DNA of 64,000 nt from positions 732,001-796,000 of the forward strand of contig NZ_AP024601.1 of NCBI RefSeq assembly GCF_018326425.1. The letters run 5' to 3'. The translations under genes and the position numbers were made by a program. Below, one piece after another: positions 43,187 to 51,730 of the stretch. Every line of letters starts with the position of its first letter. Position 1 is the stretch's first letter. The notes under the pieces were generated by a model. It did not search any database. It worked only from the letters and a program-made list of their open reading frames with translations, and was not told the DNA's origin. Source of the DNA: Polycladomyces abyssicola (lineage in GTDB: Bacteria > Bacillota > Bacilli > Thermoactinomycetales > JIR-001).

Positions 43187-44770
43187 TCATTCGTGTACCG
43201 TGTTCATCTTTACCGAATAATCGCTTTTGTAATCTTGATACTTAACGACCGTCATCATACCGGCAGCAGCATGGTGTAAATCATGACAGTGTAACATCCA
43301 ATTACCCGGGTTATCTGCCGTAAACTCGATCTCGTATTTTTCTCCGGGCCGCACGAGAAGTGTGTCTTTTTCAAGCGGAACGGACAATCGGACGTCGTTT
43401 CGGCTGATCACTTTGAACACGTGACCGTGCAAATGCATCGGATGATCCGAGCGTCCCTCATTGATGAAGGTAATCTTCACCCGTTCCCCTTTTTTCACTA
43501 CGATGGGATCGGTATTCGGCCAGGTTTTGCCGTTGATTGTATAAACTTCTGCCCCGTTTTGCATGGACTGATTCAAACGAAAGACGTAAGACGAAGCGGA
43601 TGGTTCGACGTTTTCTGTCCGGCTGTTCGTCGCATATTTTCTCATGTCCAATTCTGGTAGGGACAATTGATCCGCTTTTGCCGGTGTTTTTTCTCCTCCG
43701 ATGACTCGTACGGGGATGACCAACGTTTTCGCACCGGGCGTACCGTCGTGCATATCAATGGCAAAGTCTTTTCCGGCCACGAAACTCACATCGACACGTT
43801 CTCCTGCTCCAATTACAACGAGCTTGTCCTTTACCACAGGCGGATCTGAAATTTCATGGCCATCCATGGCGACAATTTGAAAGGGTTGCCCTTGGAAGTG
43901 AATCTTGTGCGTCATATATCCGGCATTGATCAAACGTAATCGAACACGTTCGCCTTTTTTCACCGTTAACGGTTGGACGAGTGATCCCGATTTTCCATTG
44001 ACCGAATAAAGGTTGTACATTTGTTTCATCATCTCGTCATGATCCATCTGCGGCATGGAAGATTCTTGGCCGCTTCCCATCATCATGGAATGATCCATGT
44101 TCATTCCGGAGCCGCCCATATTCATTTCGCCATGCTCCATATGGCTTCCGGATTGACCCATATTCCCATGATGATTCATCCATTCGTCCAACATCAACAC
44201 ATAGTCCCGATCATATTGAGTTCGTTTCTCCTTGGGCAAGACGATAAATGCACCATACAATCCTCTGTCCACTTGATCGGAGCTTTGGAAGTGAGAGTGG
44301 TAAAAATAGGTGCCGGGTATTGTCGCCACAAAATCGTAGGTATACGTTTTCCCCGGAGCAACTTCATCTTGCGTTAGTCCTGGAACACCGTCCATCTTGT
44401 TGGGAACGGGATAGCCGTGCCAGTGAATCGTAACCGGGACTTTCATTTTATTTATCAAGCGTACCTTGACATGATCCCCTTGTTCCACCTGAATGGTTTT
44501 ACCAGGTACTGTCCCGTCATACGTCAGTGCACGAACAGAATAATCGGGAGACACTTGCCAATCTGCCTCCTTGGCCACCACGGTGAATTCCTTAACGACG
44601 CGCCCTTGTGAATCCTTGGAAATGGTGGGCTTGCTCAATTGACCTCCTACCGCTTTCGTGTGACTAGGCATTTCTGCCGAGTGTTGCGCGTGTGGATTGG
44701 CACAGCCTGCAACAACCAATGCAACCACAACAACCGCTCCCAGGAAAAACCAATGCTTGGAACGTCTCAT
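43187..44770 (-). CDS. multicopper oxidase, CopA/laccase-like lipoprotein with Met-rich loop
   Basis: 527 aa. Lipobox VVAGCAN after a hydrophobic signal. Three-domain oxidase with copper ligands in TIHWHGYPVP, YFYHSHFQ, HPMHLHGHVFKVI and MLHCHDLHHAAAGMM. Residues around 205-260 form a Met/His-rich insert (MGQSGSHMEHGEMNMGGSGM and following), a typical Cu(I)-binding region of CopA/CueO proteins. Probably oxidises Cu(I) outside the cell. ATG44770 follows AGGAGGG. Divergent from the two-component system, which likely controls it. Confidence 0.9.
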   Translation of the reverse strand: MRRSKHWFFLGAVVVVALVVAGCANPHAQHSAEMPSHTKAVGGQLSKPTISKDSQGRVVKEFTVVAKEADWQVSPDYSVRALTYDGTVPGKTIQVEQGDHVKVRLINKMKVPVTIHWHGYPVPNKMDGVPGLTQDEVAPGKTYTYDFVATIPGTYFYHSHFQSSDQVDRGLYGAFIVLPKEKRTQYDRDYVLMLDEWMNHHGNMGQSGSHMEHGEMNMGGSGMNMDHSMMMGSGQESSMPQMDHDEMMKQMYNLYSVNGKSGSLVQPLTVKKGERVRLRLINAGYMTHKIHFQGQPFQIVAMDGHEISDPPVVKDKLVVIGAGERVDVSFVAGKDFAIDMHDGTPGAKTLVIPVRVIGGEKTPAKADQLSLPELDMRKYATNSRTENVEPSASSYVFRLNQSMQNGAEVYTINGKTWPNTDPIVVKKGERVKITFINEGRSDHPMHLHGHVFKVISRNDVRLSVPLEKDTLLVRPGEKYEIEFTADNPGNWMLHCHDLHHAAAGMMTVVKYQDYKSDYSVKMNTVHE

Positions 44771-44907
44771 CAGAATCCCTCCTGAGACCAATCTCTCACT
44801 AAACTTACCGGAAAGTTATGTAGTTCTTATGAAGCCGAACCGGTTTTGGGTTATGATAAATAAAGTCATCTCCACATCACGGTTCACTGAAAGGAAAGGG
44901 AAGGGAC

Positions 44908-45594
44908 ATGAAAAATGTTCTCATTGTGGACGATGAAGAGAAAATCAGAGAAGTCATTGCTTCCTATTTGAATAAAGAGGGTTACCACACCCGGGAAGCC
45001 GCAACAGGAACCGAAGCATTGGAAATTTTGCGGTCTGAACCGGTTCACCTCATCATCCTCGACTTAATGCTTCCAGACTTGCCTGGTGAAGAAGTCTGTC
45101 AACAAATTCGCCGTTTTTCAGCCGTCCCGATTTTGATGCTCACAGCGAAATCAGCAGAGGATGAACGTGTTCAGGGCCTTTTAATGGGTGCTGACGACTA
45201 TGTGGTTAAACCGTTCAGTCCGCGTGAAGTTGTCGCCCGTGTGAAAGCCATCTTGCGCCGTACCGAACAAGATTTGCTGGCGGAGCGCCTGACTTTCGGA
45301 GAGCTGTTGATCGACACCGGACAACGCAAAGTCTTTCGTCACGGACAAATGGTGAACTTGACGCCGATGGAATACAAATTGTTGCTCATTCTGGCAAGGC
45401 ATCCCCATCGCGCTTTTTCTCGTGAAGAGTTGGTTGAGAAACTCTTTGGTTTTGACTATGAGGGTGACCTTCGAACGATCGATCAACATGTGAAGAACCT
45501 GAGGCATAAAATCGAACCCATTCCGTCCGATCCGATGTATATTCAAACCGTTTACGGCTTTGGGTACCGTTTCGTGGGAGATGATTCCCGATGA
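44908..45594 (+). CDS. OmpR-family response regulator
   Basis: 228 aa. Receiver domain with acidic pair VDDEE, phospho-acceptor Asp in HLIILDLMLPDLPGEE, and Lys in DDYVVKPFSPREV. A C-terminal winged helix ends LRHKIEPIPSDPMYIQTVYG. AGGAAAGGG precedes the ATG. The sensor gene overlaps by 4 bp (ATGA). Divergent, with 137 bp between, from the multicopper oxidase, suggesting a copper-responsive CopRS/CusRS-like pair. Confidence 0.93.
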   Translation: MKNVLIVDDEEKIREVIASYLNKEGYHTREAATGTEALEILRSEPVHLIILDLMLPDLPGEEVCQQIRRFSAVPILMLTAKSAEDERVQGLLMGADDYVVKPFSPREVVARVKAILRRTEQDLLAERLTFGELLIDTGQRKVFRHGQMVNLTPMEYKLLLILARHPHRAFSREELVEKLFGFDYEGDLRTIDQHVKNLRHKIEPIPSDPMYIQTVYGFGYRFVGDDSR

Positions 45595-46670
45595 AAGGTT
45601 TACGCAAACGATTGGCCGTCGCGTTTATCTCCATCGCGTCCGGCACTGTGATCCTTTCCGTTACCTTTCTCGTTATGGCCACCGTTTACCATTATCACTT
45701 GTACCGTATCCAAACACCTGGGATGGATAAACACACGGTCAGTTTGGATGTACACTTTGGGCAGGCCATGATCCAATCCACGACATTGGCTGTGATCGGT
45801 GCTGTCACATTGGCCGTCTTCACCAGCCTGTATGTCAGCAAACGGATTACAAAGCCCTTGATCCAGATGCGTCAAGCGGCAGAAAAGATGATTCAAGGTG
45901 ATTTAACTACGCGGATTCCGGTGAGGGGAGACGACGAGCTGTCGGATTTGGCGCAAGCGCTCAACCATTTGACGGAGGAGTTGCAAAAGCAAGAGGCCCT
46001 GCGAAAAAACCTGACGTCCGATGTGGCTCACGAACTCCGTACGCCTCTTGCCACCTTGAAAAGTCATATGGAAGCGTTGATGGACGGGGTTTGGGAGCCG
46101 ACAAACGAACGCATCCGCTCCTGTTATGAAGAAATTGAGCGCCTGACGTGTCTTGTGGGTGATCTGGAAAAATTGACTGCGTTGGAAGCACCGGGATTTA
46201 AACTTAACCGAAAAAGAGAGAATCTCCAGGATATCGCCGAACAAGCCGTCAAGTCGGCACAAGCCTCTTTTTTGCAAAAAGGCGTCACACTTCGGTTTCA
46301 TGCTCCCGACTCCGTATTGGCCATGGTCGACCGAACACGCATACTGCAAATTTTGGCCAATTTGCTGTCCAACGCGCTGAAGTTTACCCCGAAAGGAGGG
46401 GAAGTAAAAGTGGAGGTGCGGAACGATGGAACTGATTTATTGCTAATCGTCCAAGATAACGGGATTGGCATCCCACCGTCAGAGGTGCCCAAAGTGTTTG
46501 AACGCTTTTACCGCGTGGAAAAATCGCGTAACCGTAAACTTGGGGGGAGCGGTATCGGTTTGACTATCGTGAAAAAACTGACACAGGCACACGGGGGAGA
46601 TGTGGAAATCGAAAGTGAAGAGGGGAAAGGGACGACCGTTTATGTCCGAATCCCAAAATCTAATCGTTAA
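45591..46670 (+). CDS. sensor histidine kinase
   Basis: 359 aa. TM1 near residues 8-30, a short extracytoplasmic loop (HYHLYRIQTPGMDKHTVSLD), TM2 near 60-82, HAMP (SKRITKPLIQMRQAAEKMIQ), HisKA with DVAHELRTPLATLKSHMEAL, and HATPase with N box LLSNALKFTPKGG and GIGIPPSEV / GSGIGLTIVKKL. The loop has two His and one Met that could sense metal, but the assignment comes mainly from the adjacent oxidase. Translationally coupled to the regulator. Confidence 0.93.
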   Translation: MKGLRKRLAVAFISIASGTVILSVTFLVMATVYHYHLYRIQTPGMDKHTVSLDVHFGQAMIQSTTLAVIGAVTLAVFTSLYVSKRITKPLIQMRQAAEKMIQGDLTTRIPVRGDDELSDLAQALNHLTEELQKQEALRKNLTSDVAHELRTPLATLKSHMEALMDGVWEPTNERIRSCYEEIERLTCLVGDLEKLTALEAPGFKLNRKRENLQDIAEQAVKSAQASFLQKGVTLRFHAPDSVLAMVDRTRILQILANLLSNALKFTPKGGEVKVEVRNDGTDLLLIVQDNGIGIPPSEVPKVFERFYRVEKSRNRKLGGSGIGLTIVKKLTQAHGGDVEIESEEGKGTTVYVRIPKSNR

Positions 46671-46778
46671 CGGCAGGGCATAGTTTTTATAAGCTTTACC
46701 AAACTCAAATATGATTACTTGGAATAACTCCCCCTTTCTGTACATGAGATAAACAAGGGATTAAAAAGGGGGGATCGT

Positions 46779-47432
46779 TTGGTGCTGGTTTACGTTAGCA
46801 GTGTTTTCTCCGTTTTAGGCTTTACCACTTACCTCTTTATTTTGGTTTATCGTCATCGAAATATCTTGTCACGTATGATTGGGATGATGGTCTCTATGGG
46901 ATCTGCCATGATGGCCAGTCTCCTCATAGGAACGGTCTTAGGTGTACTTGTTCAACAGTTGACGGTACCGATTATCTATTCCGTGCTCATAGGGATGGTT
47001 GTGGGGAATTTAACAGGAAAGCCTATTCATCTCGTCGCCTCGTTGGATGGCCTGCTTGCCGGTATCATGGGGGGCATGATGGGGGTGATGCTGGGGGTGA
47101 TGGTCGCCCCGGAGAATCCGGTACTTATGGTGGGATTCATGAATATTGTCTTTGTCGTGATCATGCTCTTCCTCCTTCGGCTCATCCGACAAGAAAGCTT
47201 ACGCTCAGCCTCTCGATGGCCCGAATGGAACGGACCCGGTAGCCTTCCATGGAGAAAGCACCCCTCATCCATTGAAAAAACACTTCATTCGTCCAGCGAT
47301 GCCGTTAATAAGCGAGTAAAGTCTTGTCCTTCAGAGAGACATCCAAGCTTAAAAAACACCGCATCGATTAGGTTTTACCCAGCTGGCCGCGGGGCCAACA
47401 AAACAACACCACGCCATTTTCGAGACCGTTGA
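46779..47432 (+). CDS. Met-rich integral membrane protein
   Basis: 217 aa. TTG46779 (or GTG at 46782) behind AAAGGGGGG. About five TM helices in residues 1-135, notably rich in Gly and Met (MIGMMVSMGSAMMASLLIG; GIMGGMMGVMLGVMV), followed by a basic, disordered-looking tail of about 70 residues. No family recognised. The methionine-dense helices and the position right after the two-component system suggest a membrane function in metal handling; this is inference. Confidence 0.6.
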   Translation: MVLVYVSSVFSVLGFTTYLFILVYRHRNILSRMIGMMVSMGSAMMASLLIGTVLGVLVQQLTVPIIYSVLIGMVVGNLTGKPIHLVASLDGLLAGIMGGMMGVMLGVMVAPENPVLMVGFMNIVFVVIMLFLLRLIRQESLRSASRWPEWNGPGSLPWRKHPSSIEKTLHSSSDAVNKRVKSCPSERHPSLKNTASIRFYPAGRGANKTTPRHFRDR

Positions 47433-47525
47433 GCGATCTTCATAGCAGTATACATGGTAAGAAGCTCTCTCACGTCGGTAAGGCAGGTTTCGGGGCCATT
47501 CTCGTTCTCCTTAGCTGTTAAGCAT

Positions 47526-47556
47526 TCATAAAAAAACCACCCTCTTCTAGAGTGGT
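47526..47556 (-). terminator. terminator of the third methyltransferase gene
   Basis: On the minus strand AACCACTCT AGAAG AGGGTGGTT is followed by TTTTTATG. Confidence 0.7.
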
Positions 47557-47604
47557 TACATATATCTTTTGCTTGCCGTACCTCATTAATGTTTTCTAAC
47601 AGCA

Positions 47605-48207
47605 TCAAGGTTTATCCGCGAGCACACAAACGGCGGGTGCAGGTTTGAAGTGTCTGGTCTTTCGCCGGATTCGGATAAAGCCGGCCTGTTTCAGCTCTTC
47701 AGTCAATTGTTTGGTGAAAGCATCCAAATTGGGAGCATGTTTTCCTATCGGTTGGTAAGTCGTGGCGATCATTCCACCAGTCTTAAGCCATTGATAAAGT
47801 TTCTTAAACACGTGGGTTCGATCAGGCCAGAACATTACGGAATTAACGGAAAAAATTTTGTCAAACGGCCGTTCAAAATCTGGGCATTCCTCAATCGTCC
47901 CGGTTATCAAGCGGACTTTTCCCTGCAAGATAGCCTTTTTGTTGCGCCGTTCCGCCTGTTTCCGCATCGCATCGGACGGATCAATGCCAACTACCTTACC
48001 GTTCTGAATCATAAGGCTCGCTTTAGAAATTCCTACTCCCGGACCGTAACCGATCTCCAGTACGCGGTCATTTGGTTGAATATCCAGTAGAGACAAGGTC
48101 CATTCATTTCGTTCACCAGTGGTCATGGCCATAAGTTTTCCGGCAATGTGTCCCCAGAAACCAATTGGATGTCGAAATTGTTTAGAAAGATTTTCGATAA
48201 ATCCCAT
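47605..48207 (-). CDS. class I SAM-dependent methyltransferase (island copy 3)
   Basis: 200 aa. N-terminal FRHPIGFWGHIAGKLMAMTT, motif I RVLEIGYGPGVGISKASL, acidic motif GIDPSDAMRKQAERRN, motif IV FDKIFSVNSVMFWPD. It belongs to a different branch from the other two copies (Cys/As-type UbiE relatives). GGTGGTGAAG precedes the ATG. Substrate unknown. Reads leftward into its own terminator. Confidence 0.85.
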   Translation of the reverse strand: MGFIENLSKQFRHPIGFWGHIAGKLMAMTTGERNEWTLSLLDIQPNDRVLEIGYGPGVGISKASLMIQNGKVVGIDPSDAMRKQAERRNKKAILQGKVRLITGTIEECPDFERPFDKIFSVNSVMFWPDRTHVFKKLYQWLKTGGMIATTYQPIGKHAPNLDAFTKQLTEELKQAGFIRIRRKTRHFKPAPAVCVLADKP

Positions 48208-48469
48208 GTCTTCACCACCTCAATGGAGCGGTATTAAGAGCCACGGTTGTAGTTTTGTCCCCGACGTATCGTCTTGTTCAACCTCGAGGCAGTTGATGTT
48301 ATCTTCTTATTTCGACAAAAAAGACTGCTGACCTGCTACCTTTGTCAACAATCTCGGCCAGGATTAACCTGGCATTAAGTGTGTATCAATATCAGAAACA
48401 GACGGGGCATTCAAAGAGGCCAGCGGTAGCGTGCTTATCGAATGGGAATTGAAAAGAAAATCGGACGGG

Positions 48470-48556
48470 AGTCTCCCGGCCCAGCTCACCTACTACGGAG
48501 CTCACGTAGGGACGCAAGCCTTCGGATGGATAGAGCCCTAGTCACCTTCCGGGACG
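48470..48556 (+). ncRNA. candidate structured leader RNA, c-di-GMP-I-like
   Basis: Upstream of the DUF1259 gene. A three-way junction can be drawn: P1 TCCCGG (48474-48479) with CCGGGA (48549-48554), P2 CCTAC (48489-48493) with GTAGG (48506-48510), then GGGACGCAAGCC (48509-48520), the nearly invariant junction string of GEMM riboswitches, and GGATAGAGCCC. The P2 loop is not a GNRA tetraloop, so the class is doubtful. Confidence 0.3.
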
Positions 48557-48676
48557 ATGAGAAGTAAAACTTCGAAGTTCCATCACCAAAAAAAAATTCG
48601 GTTCTTTCGACTAGAGCTTCTCTCCGTGTAACCCAGGATGAAGAAGAGAATCCTAAGTTTGAAGGAGGATGGTAAC

Positions 48677-49594
48677 GTGAAAGGAACCCGCTTCATCCTG
48701 GGAATTGTATGCTTGATTGTCTGGTTGGGAAGTGTCGGCACCCTTGCGGAGTATGTTACTACGATCCAAGCAGCCCGGGTTGAAAATTATTGGAAGGAGG
48801 TTGACCAGGTCTTCGGAAAAACGGGGGTGAGGCACCCCGATGGGGTTTTAAAGTTCGGTTTCCCACGCCGGGATCTCCGAGTAACCCTCCGGGGCGTGAT
48901 CATTCGCCCAACGCTGGCGCTTGGATCCTGGGTGGCCTTCAAGCGGATCAATTCTACTGCCATGGTCATGGGGGACATGGTCTTGACGGAAAACGAGGTT
49001 AATCCAGTCATGGATCGGTTGTTCCAGAGAGGAATTAGTATCACGGCAATCCATAACCACCTGCTCCACGAATCACCGCGAGTGATGTACCTGCATATCG
49101 AAGGACACGGCGATCCTGTCCAGATGGCCCGCACCCTCCGCTCCGCGTTGGAGATAACCAAGACCCCGCTTAAGGCAAGAGAGTCCACTTCGTACACCTG
49201 GCTTTCGTTGGATACGAAGAAGATCGACCAAATTCTCGGCCATTCCGGGCAATGGAGTGATGGGGTTTATCAAATGAATATCCCCCGAGCGGAACCCATC
49301 ATGGAAAACGGTATGGAAATCCCCCCATCCATGGGGACCGCCACTGCGATCAACTTCCAACCCACCGGGGGGCATCGAGCCGCGATCACGGGGGATTTTG
49401 TCTTGACGGCCCAGGAAGTAAACACCGTTGCCCAGGCACTACGCAAACATGGTATCGAAGTGACAGCCTTGCACAATCACATGCTGAACGAACAACCGCG
49501 TCTTTTCTTCATGCACTTCTGGGCGAACGGCGATGTACCCAAACTAGCTAAGGGGCTTCGGGTGGCCCTAGACCAAACACATAGCCAAAGATAA
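48677..49594 (+). CDS. DUF1259 (LppY/LpqO-like) exported protein
   Basis: 305 aa. N-terminal signal anchor (RFILGIVCLIVWLGSVGTLA) then two tandem DUF1259 repeats. The first has KFGFPRRDLRVTLRGVIIRP, VLTENEVNPVMDRLFQRGI and ITAIHNHLLHESPRVMYLHI. The second has FVLTAQEVNTVAQALRKHGI and VTALHNHMLNEQPRLFFMHF. The repeated HNHxLxExPR motif supplies possible metal-binding His residues. Starts at GTG48677 behind AAGGAGGAT. Function unknown; a U-run terminator follows. Confidence 0.85.
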   Translation: MKGTRFILGIVCLIVWLGSVGTLAEYVTTIQAARVENYWKEVDQVFGKTGVRHPDGVLKFGFPRRDLRVTLRGVIIRPTLALGSWVAFKRINSTAMVMGDMVLTENEVNPVMDRLFQRGISITAIHNHLLHESPRVMYLHIEGHGDPVQMARTLRSALEITKTPLKARESTSYTWLSLDTKKIDQILGHSGQWSDGVYQMNIPRAEPIMENGMEIPPSMGTATAINFQPTGGHRAAITGDFVLTAQEVNTVAQALRKHGIEVTALHNHMLNEQPRLFFMHFWANGDVPKLAKGLRVALDQTHSQR

Positions 49595-49611
49595 AATGAT
49601 TTTATAAAGAA

Positions 49612-49643
49612 AGCCGATTCCTTATCTGGGAACCGGCTTTTTT
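49612..49643 (+). terminator. terminator of the DUF1259 gene
   Basis: AAGCCGATTCC / GGGAACCGGCTT stem (imperfect) followed by TTTTTAT. Confidence 0.75.
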
Positions 49644-49653
49644 TATATGGTAT

Positions 49654-49688
49654 ACTGTTCATATCCCCCCGGGGGGGATATGAACAGT
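49654..49688 (+). promoter_or_regulatory. CsoR-type operator palindrome
   Basis: Arms ACTGTTCATAT and ATATGAACAGT flank a C6G7 core. The TATACT just left (49651-49656) is a plausible -10 box, so bound repressor would block the promoter. GC-core palindromes with AT flanks are typical CsoR targets. Confidence 0.8.
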
Positions 49689-49700
49689 AGGAGGGATTCC

Positions 49701-49970
49701 ATGTCTCATCATAAACATCGTCGTTCCATCGTGAATCGGTTGGCTCGCATTGAAGGGCATGTCAGGTCGATCAAGGAAATGGCTCAGCAAGATCGGGACT
49801 GCGGGGACTTGTTGATTCAAATCGCTGCGGTCCGAAAAGCTTTGGATAACACAGGAAAGTTAATCCTACGAGATCACTTGGAGGGATGCGTGGTCGAGGC
49901 CATCCGTTCGGGGAATCAAGAAAAAGTATTGGGGGATTTGAAGGATGCCTTGGATAAATTCATCCGATAA
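49701..49970 (+). CDS. csoR: CsoR-family metal-sensing repressor
   Basis: 89 aa all-helical DUF156 protein. NRLARIEGHVRSIKEMAQQD is the family N-terminal helix. The Cu(I)-site residues C34, H59 and C63 (DRDCGDLL, RDHLEGCV) keep the C-x24-H-x3-C spacing of CsoR proteins. AGGAGGGATT precedes ATG49701. The operator covers the promoter immediately upstream, and the MATE gene overlaps its 3' end by 26 bp, so it probably represses its own operon until metal binds. Confidence 0.88.
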   Translation: MSHHKHRRSIVNRLARIEGHVRSIKEMAQQDRDCGDLLIQIAAVRKALDNTGKLILRDHLEGCVVEAIRSGNQEKVLGDLKDALDKFIR

Positions 49971-51333
49971 GGCAAAATCGGTGGTCTCAGATACCATCAC
50001 GATCCGGGAGAAAATCTCAACTGTCATGACCTTGGCATGGCCAGCCATTGTGGAGAATACTTTACAAACCCTTGTAGGTTTTGTCGATACGCTATTCGTT
50101 TCTAAGCTTGGTCTAGCTGAAGTATCCGCTGTGGGTATTACGCAAAGGATTTTAGAGCTATATTTTGCGGTCTTCATGGCCATTGGGGTGGGAAGTACAG
50201 CCCTGATCGCTCGTTATATCGGGGCAAACCAAATCGAGCAAGCCCGCCGGGTGGCCAAACAATCCATCTTGTTGGCGAGCTGGGTGGGGATCGTTTTCGG
50301 GATTGCCACCTTATTCTTTGCAGAGCCGATCTTACAAATGATGGGGGCGGAACCCGCAGTGTTGCACCAAGGGACGATTTACTTCCGAGTGGTGGCTGTC
50401 CCCTCTCTTTTCATTTCGCTGACGTTTATCCTGGGGAGCTTGCTCCGCGGGACCGGAGACACCGTGTCCCCCATGAAGGCCGGTCTCTGGATGAATGGAG
50501 TCCATATTGCCTTAGATTATCTCCTTATTTTCGGGTTGGGTCCGCTCCCCGGTTTCGGGATTGCAGGTGCCGCAGCGGCGACGGTGTTGGCCCGGGTATT
50601 CGGGTTGTGGTTGTTGATTCGTTCTCTCCGACGGACCCGTTTGGGAAAGGAGTGGCCCCAGGGATGGAAACCAGACCGTCAAGTTCTTCGTTCCATTACC
50701 GGGATCGGTACCCCTGCCGCGATTGAACGTCTCATCATGCGCTTTGGTCAGGTTTTATATTTTGGCTTGATCCTTGCGCTGGGAACCTATACCTTTGCGG
50801 CTCACCAGATTGCCGGGAACATCGAGACCTTCTCTTATCTCCCCGGGTACGGATTTGCGGTGGCGGCGACTACGCTGGTCGGGCAGCAACTAGGGGCCAA
50901 ACGAATCAAAGAAGCCCTGACCTACGGGTATATCTCGGTCCTGTTGGCCATCGCTTTCATGGGAGCCATCGGGATTTTCTTGTACTTTGGAGGAGAGTGG
51001 GCCGCCCATTACTTCACCAAGGAATCCACCGTCATTCACCAGGTTGGGGTTGCGCTGAAAATTGATGCTTTCACCCAAATCCCGCTGGCTGTAGTCCTCG
51101 TGTTGACAGGGGCTTTAAACGGTGCCGGAGATACGAAATGGCCCATGATTTCGACGGCCGTTGGCATCTGGGTAGTTCGTGTGGTTGGAGTCTATGGATT
51201 GGGAATTGCCTTAGGTTGGGGATTAGCCGGGGTGTGGCTTGCTATCTTACTGGATAATCTCTGGAGGGCACTGTTTCTGGGCTGGCGATTCTATTCATGT
51301 CGGTGGGCTGCCAAAAACGCCGATTCCCCATAG
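49945..51333 (+). CDS. MATE-family efflux transporter
   Basis: 462 aa, 12 TM. MTLAWPAIVENTLQTLVGFV, RYIGANQIEQARRVAKQSI and LLRGTGDTVSPMKAGLWMN are MATE signatures, repeated in the second half (FAAHQIAGNIETFSYLPGYG, GALNGAGDTKWPMI). It exports cations or drugs by Na+/H+ antiport. It overlaps csoR and is presumably under its control, an unusual pairing since CsoR usually controls CopZA. Two terminator hairpins follow. Confidence 0.9.
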   Translation: MPWINSSDKAKSVVSDTITIREKISTVMTLAWPAIVENTLQTLVGFVDTLFVSKLGLAEVSAVGITQRILELYFAVFMAIGVGSTALIARYIGANQIEQARRVAKQSILLASWVGIVFGIATLFFAEPILQMMGAEPAVLHQGTIYFRVVAVPSLFISLTFILGSLLRGTGDTVSPMKAGLWMNGVHIALDYLLIFGLGPLPGFGIAGAAAATVLARVFGLWLLIRSLRRTRLGKEWPQGWKPDRQVLRSITGIGTPAAIERLIMRFGQVLYFGLILALGTYTFAAHQIAGNIETFSYLPGYGFAVAATTLVGQQLGAKRIKEALTYGYISVLLAIAFMGAIGIFLYFGGEWAAHYFTKESTVIHQVGVALKIDAFTQIPLAVVLVLTGALNGAGDTKWPMISTAVGIWVVRVVGVYGLGIALGWGLAGVWLAILLDNLWRALFLGWRFYSCRWAAKNADSP

Positions 51334-51367
51334 AGGAATCGGCGTTTAGCTACCCTAACGGGTAGCT
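51317..51367 (+). terminator. double-hairpin terminator of the csoR-MATE operon
   Basis: AACGCCGATTCC / GGAATCGGCGTT overlapping the stop codon, then AGCTACCC TAAC GGGTAGCT followed by TTTTGTG. Confidence 0.8.
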
Positions 51368-51596
51368 TTTTGTGTGTTCCGGGGAAACAGAATGAGCAAG
51401 TTTTGATCAGACTCTAATGTCTTAATTCATGTCCGCTAATATACATGAGCAGACATATCATACCCAAATAAACTTCCCTCGAAAGTTTGGTTCAAGTGGG
51501 GACTCGTTGCATGATGGAACAAAAGACAAAGTTGAAGTGGGACTTGATCACCATGAAATCCGTTCATGGACAGGGTGTTATCGACACATCACCCTT

Positions 51597-51631
51597 GCAA
51601 ACAAATTGCAAACCAAACTGCAAACCAAAAG
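51597..51631 (+). repeat. triple 12-bp arm-type repeat near attR
   Basis: Three tandem copies of GCAAACNAAANT with 12-bp period, starting at 51597, 51608 and 51620. Similar GCAAAC units with 11-bp period lie at 40179 and 40190 beside the other att copy. Likely integrase arm-binding sites. Confidence 0.5.
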
Positions 51632-51730
51632 CGATTTTTGTCCTTTGTTTTCCGTCTTCCTGATTACTCATTGCCTTGTGTATTGTGTGTTTTTTCCCTT
51701 CGTTTTTCCGTGTTTTCTGTTCTCATCTAA

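Noticed and set aside
51597-51631. CRISPR array
   Set aside because: The short 12-bp tandem units have no spacers. No cas genes or longer repeat-spacer arrays are seen anywhere in the window.
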